Positions 4,935 through 7,521 of a DNA stretch of 7,521 bases are shown piece after piece (the stretch's first letter is position 1; each line of letters starts with the position of its first letter). The notes under the pieces are model-generated. The model was not told where the DNA came from. It searched no databases and was given only the letters and a program-made list of their open reading frames with translations. The DNA is taken from assembly GCA_027083115.1 (NCBI GenBank), contig JALWQN010000041.1:1-7521 (forward strand), in the 5' to 3' direction. A program made the position numbers and the translations under genes. The stretch comes from Desulfurococcales archaeon. Lineage in GTDB: Archaea; Thermoproteota; Thermoprotei_A; Sulfolobales; NBVN01.

Positions 4935-6992
4935 GTGATTATATTGAAGCATGTCATCGGTCTGGATGAGCCTGGCAAAAGAGTTATTTTGCAAGGTAAT
5001 GAAGCATACGCAAGAGGCGCTGTGGAGGCAGGTGTTCAGTTAGCAACCGGTTATCCAGGAACACCCTCCTCAGAAATTATGGAGACCTTAGCCCTAGTTG
5101 CTGATGACTTGGGTTTCCACGCACAATGGTCCACAAATGAGAAGGTCGCTATGGATGTTGCCGTAGGTTCAGCCTCAGTAGGAGCTAGAACCATAGTTAC
5201 TATGAAGAATGCAGGAACTAACTGGATTATGGATATGTTCGCTACTGTGGTTTACGGCGGGTTACCTGGGGCACTAGTGATTGTATCTGCAGACGACCCT
5301 GAAGCGTTCTATTCATCAACCGAAGAAGATACTAGGTTCTTAGCTAAAGGAGTCGGCGTCATGGTTCTTGAACCAAGCACCCAGCAAGAAGCTAAAGACA
5401 TGACTAAGGCCGCGTTCAACTACTCCGAGAAATTTGAGCTTCCAGTATTCGTAAGGTCAGTCACAAGAATAAGTCACTCCTCAGGTGACGTAACTTTCGG
5501 TAAAATCAGAAAGGAGAAGAACCCAATATTCTTTGACAGGCACTACAAATTACCCTTCAGGTATAACGTCTACGGCCCATACAAATATAAAGGGAAATCA
5601 GGACCAACAGCAAAGCATGCCTGGCAGCTTGAGCAGCTTGATAAAATAAAGGAATTTGTGAACAAAGTTCCTTTCAACAAAATCGAAGAAGGAGAGAGCG
5701 ACCTAGGAATAATAACTGCTGGTATGGGTTACTCCTACGTAAAAGATGCCCTAATAAAGCTTGGGGCAGAAAGCAAACCATGGATACTTAAGGTCGGCAC
5801 TCCATACCCTATGCCTGAAAAGTTACTGAAGAGATTCATAGATAAAGTAAGCAAAATATTAGTTGTGGAGGAAGGTGACCCCTTCATAGAAGAACAACTA
5901 TATTCATTCATGAAAGAATATGCTCCTGAAAAACCGGTTTATGGGAAGACTAGACACCAAATGTTGTTAAGATATGGTGAGTTAGGTATAGCTCAAGTAG
6001 TTAAGGCGGTTGCTGAATACCTCAATATACCTTCTCTAACCATTAATCCCGAAAGAAAGAGACTTAAAGAAGAGCTATCGTCTATTGTTGCTCCACGTTC
6101 TTCGGCCTTATGCCCTGGTTGCCAGCACCTAGGCACGTACTGGGGATTGAGGTTTGCTTTACTTAAGCTATCATCAAAATATAAGGGTAAGTGGAAGGGT
6201 GTGTGGATAATTAACGGAGATATAGGTTGTTACGAGCAGGGAGGTTACGGAATATTTGCTAAAAAAATCAAGCCGAGCACCGAAAAAGTCTCTAAACGAT
6301 ATACCTTCAACAACCCATACGAAATACTGGATACTAACTACATTATGGGTGGCGGGATAGGGCTTGCTCAAGGACAATATCATGCCGGATATAGGGACGG
6401 ACCTATTGTTGCGGTCGCTGGTGACTCAACCTTCTTCCATGCTTGTCTGCCTGCACTAGCTAATGCCGTATATAATAAGGCAGCAATAACCTTCATAGTT
6501 ATGGATAATTCCTGGACAGCAATGACAGGACATCAACCTTCACCATCTTCAGGAATGACTGCAACAATGCATCCCTCTAAAAAGATATGGATAGAGGACG
6601 TTGCTAAGTCCTTAGGTGTAGAGCATGTATGGACGGTTGATCCCTATAACGTGAAGGAGACTGAAGAAGTAATCATGAAGGCTATAGAAACTTCGTTCAA
6701 TGAGGAGGTACCTACATTGGTCGTCGCTAGGAGAGAATGCGCCCTTCAAGTAGCTAGAAGAGCTTCCAGAAAAGGGGTAGAACTACTTACATACGCAGTT
6801 AATCAAGATAAATGCATCGGATGTACCTTATGTGTCCAACTAGGTTGCCCAGCAGTCGGGTGGGAGAAATCCAAGAAAAAAGCCTTCATTGATCCAGTAC
6901 TCTGTGTAGGGTGTGGTTTATGTGCTCAAGTGTGCCCAGTAAAGGCTATAGTCCCTTCAAATAAAGGAACAAAATTAAGTGATGTGAGGTGA
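4935..6992 (+). CDS. iorA: Indolepyruvate:ferredoxin oxidoreductase, alpha subunit
   Basis: Catalytic subunit that oxidatively decarboxylates aryl pyruvates with CoA, reducing ferredoxin, in archaeal amino-acid catabolism (family knowledge). It has 685 residues. The N-terminal pyruvate-oxidoreductase-like domain carries LQGNEAYARGAVEAGV (19-34), GYPGTPSSE (39-47) and the STNEKVA glutamate at 69. A middle transketolase-C-like domain spans about 250-345. The thiamine-diphosphate domain has CPGC (393-396), NGDIGCYEQGG (427-437) and GDST (496-499) through MDNSWTAMTGHQP (523-535). Two C-terminal [4Fe-4S] motifs follow: C627-C630-C633-C638 and C657-C660-C663-C667-P. About 38 residues separate GCY from MGGGIG, longer than the roughly 20 I recall in Thermococcus. 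GTG 4935 fits a leaderless start from the TATA box 25 bases upstream. It ends in GAGGTGA, which also serves as the SD for iorB. The family is firm; preference for indolepyruvate over other 2-oxoacids is inferred. Confidence 0.94.
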   Translation: MIILKHVIGLDEPGKRVILQGNEAYARGAVEAGVQLATGYPGTPSSEIMETLALVADDLGFHAQWSTNEKVAMDVAVGSASVGARTIVTMKNAGTNWIMDMFATVVYGGLPGALVIVSADDPEAFYSSTEEDTRFLAKGVGVMVLEPSTQQEAKDMTKAAFNYSEKFELPVFVRSVTRISHSSGDVTFGKIRKEKNPIFFDRHYKLPFRYNVYGPYKYKGKSGPTAKHAWQLEQLDKIKEFVNKVPFNKIEEGESDLGIITAGMGYSYVKDALIKLGAESKPWILKVGTPYPMPEKLLKRFIDKVSKILVVEEGDPFIEEQLYSFMKEYAPEKPVYGKTRHQMLLRYGELGIAQVVKAVAEYLNIPSLTINPERKRLKEELSSIVAPRSSALCPGCQHLGTYWGLRFALLKLSSKYKGKWKGVWIINGDIGCYEQGGYGIFAKKIKPSTEKVSKRYTFNNPYEILDTNYIMGGGIGLAQGQYHAGYRDGPIVAVAGDSTFFHACLPALANAVYNKAAITFIVMDNSWTAMTGHQPSPSSGMTATMHPSKKIWIEDVAKSLGVEHVWTVDPYNVKETEEVIMKAIETSFNEEVPTLVVARRECALQVARRASRKGVELLTYAVNQDKCIGCTLCVQLGCPAVGWEKSKKKAFIDPVLCVGCGLCAQVCPVKAIVPSNKGTKLSDVR

Positions 6993-6993
6993 T
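6986..6993 (+). promoter_or_regulatory. Full-length SD GAGGTGAT for iorB
   Basis: GAGGTGAT is an eight-base match to the usual archaeal anti-SD complement and contains the iorA stop codon (TGA, 6990-6992). Six bases separate its GGTG from TTG 6998. ATG 6992 lies inside the SD, so TTG is the more likely iorB start. Confidence 0.6.
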
Positions 6994-6997
6994 GAGG

Positions 6998-7521
6998 TTG
7001 GCAGATAAGAATTACTACGTAATGATTGCCGGTGTGGGTGGCCAGGGCTCTGTCCTCTTGTCAAGAATAATCGGTGATGCAGCATTAATGAAAGGTCTTT
7101 CCGTCAGAATAGGAGAGACTTTTGGTGCGGCACAAAGAGGTGGGGCCGTACATTCTCATGTCAGGATAGGCAAGGAGATGTATGGCCCATTATTAATGGA
7201 GGATGAGGCTGATGCGCTACTTGCTCTTGAACCCCTAGAAGGCTTAAGGAGAGGGTTAATTTATCTAAAGCCAGAGGGTATTGCTGTTCTTAATACGAGG
7301 AAGGTCTATCCCATAGACGTTAATGTTGGCACTGTCGAATACCCGGCCATTAATTCAATAATTGAGGCGCTGAAGAAGTTAGGAGGCCACATAATCTACC
7401 ATGACTTCACAGAACTTGCAGGAAAAGCCGGAACCACTAAAGCAATGAATATAGCTGTACTTGGCGCTTACGCAAGGATGCTGGAAAAGTATGATAACGC
7501 TCCATTTGATAGAGAAACTTT
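6998..7521 (+). CDS. iorB: Indolepyruvate:ferredoxin oxidoreductase, beta subunit, 3' end cut by window edge
   Basis: The small subunit pairs with IorA to form the active enzyme. It belongs to the gamma/beta type of 2-oxoacid oxidoreductase subunits (POR gamma domain). The frame is open to the window end, giving 174 residues from TTG 6998; the family has about 190-215, so a short C-terminal part is missing. Near the N-terminus it has the glycine-rich AGVGGQGSVLLSRIIGDAA. The family signature GETFGAAQRGGAVHSHVRIG follows at about residues 44-63, then EADALLALEPLEGLR. The C-terminal part carries AGKAGTTKAMNIAVLGAYAR. TTG was preferred because the strong SD overlaps ATG 6992, which would add two residues. 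It is translated directly after iorA and probably coupled to it. No iron-sulfur motif is visible, as expected for this subunit. Confidence 0.93.
   Translation, partial: MADKNYYVMIAGVGGQGSVLLSRIIGDAALMKGLSVRIGETFGAAQRGGAVHSHVRIGKEMYGPLLMEDEADALLALEPLEGLRRGLIYLKPEGIAVLNTRKVYPIDVNVGTVEYPAINSIIEALKKLGGHIIYHDFTELAGKAGTTKAMNIAVLGAYARMLEKYDNAPFDRET

Noticed and set aside
6174..6383. Minus-strand open frame of 69 codons inside iorA
   Set aside because: It is antisense to the thiamine-binding region of iorA, with no motif or promoter.
1..7521. tRNA, rRNA, CRISPR array, insertion sequence or phage genes
   Set aside because: No cloverleaf-like sequence, regularly spaced repeat, terminal inverted repeat or transposase/integrase motif was seen on reading both strands; gaps between genes are all under 140 bp.

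Overview
The window looks like chromosomal DNA from a thermophilic archaeon of the Thermoprotei (Crenarchaeota/Thermoproteota) type. The signs are an archaeal pelota, an ADP-forming acyl-CoA synthetase alpha subunit, an indolepyruvate:ferredoxin oxidoreductase (IOR), TATA boxes of the TTTATA/TTAAATA kind close to start codons, short or absent 5' leaders, frequent TTG/GTG starts, and Shine-Dalgarno (SD) sites of the GAGGTGAT type. The genus cannot be told from this sequence. I see no mobile element, CRISPR array, tRNA or rRNA.

Layout. (1) 1-1223, minus strand: a small predicted HEIAH metallopeptidase followed 14 bp later by pelA, which runs off the left edge. (2) 1308-1843, plus strand: two tandem, overlapping genes for small two-helix membrane proteins of the DUF131/TIGR00304 type. 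They diverge from the peptidase-pelA pair at an AT-rich region that could hold TATA boxes for both directions. (3) 1974-3332, plus strand: the alpha subunit of an ADP-forming acyl-CoA synthetase, preceded by a promoter and a possible 26-codon leader ORF. (4) 3322-4782, minus strand: cysteinyl-tRNA synthetase, convergent with and overlapping the synthetase gene by 11 bp. Its conserved N-terminus extends upstream of the first ATG into a stretch with no ATG, GTG or TTG. (5) 4935-7521, plus strand: iorA and iorB, overlapping or nearly so, with iorB cut by the right edge.

How the genes work together. IOR oxidatively decarboxylates aryl pyruvates, from transamination of Phe, Tyr and Trp, to aryl-CoA and reduces ferredoxin. 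An ADP-forming acyl-CoA synthetase can then convert the CoA ester to the acid and make ATP. Both parts lie within 5 kb on the same strand, which suggests a peptide or amino-acid fermentation module with cysS embedded. The synthetase beta subunit is not in the window. PelA rescues stalled ribosomes and CysS charges tRNA-Cys, so these are housekeeping genes. The roles of the metallopeptidase and the DUF131 pair are unknown.

I did not find a clearly new multi-gene system. The best leads are the apparently non-canonical cysS start with a palindrome at its expected transcription start, the possible leader ORF before the acyl-CoA synthetase, and a 38-codon stretch of unusual codon use inside that gene.
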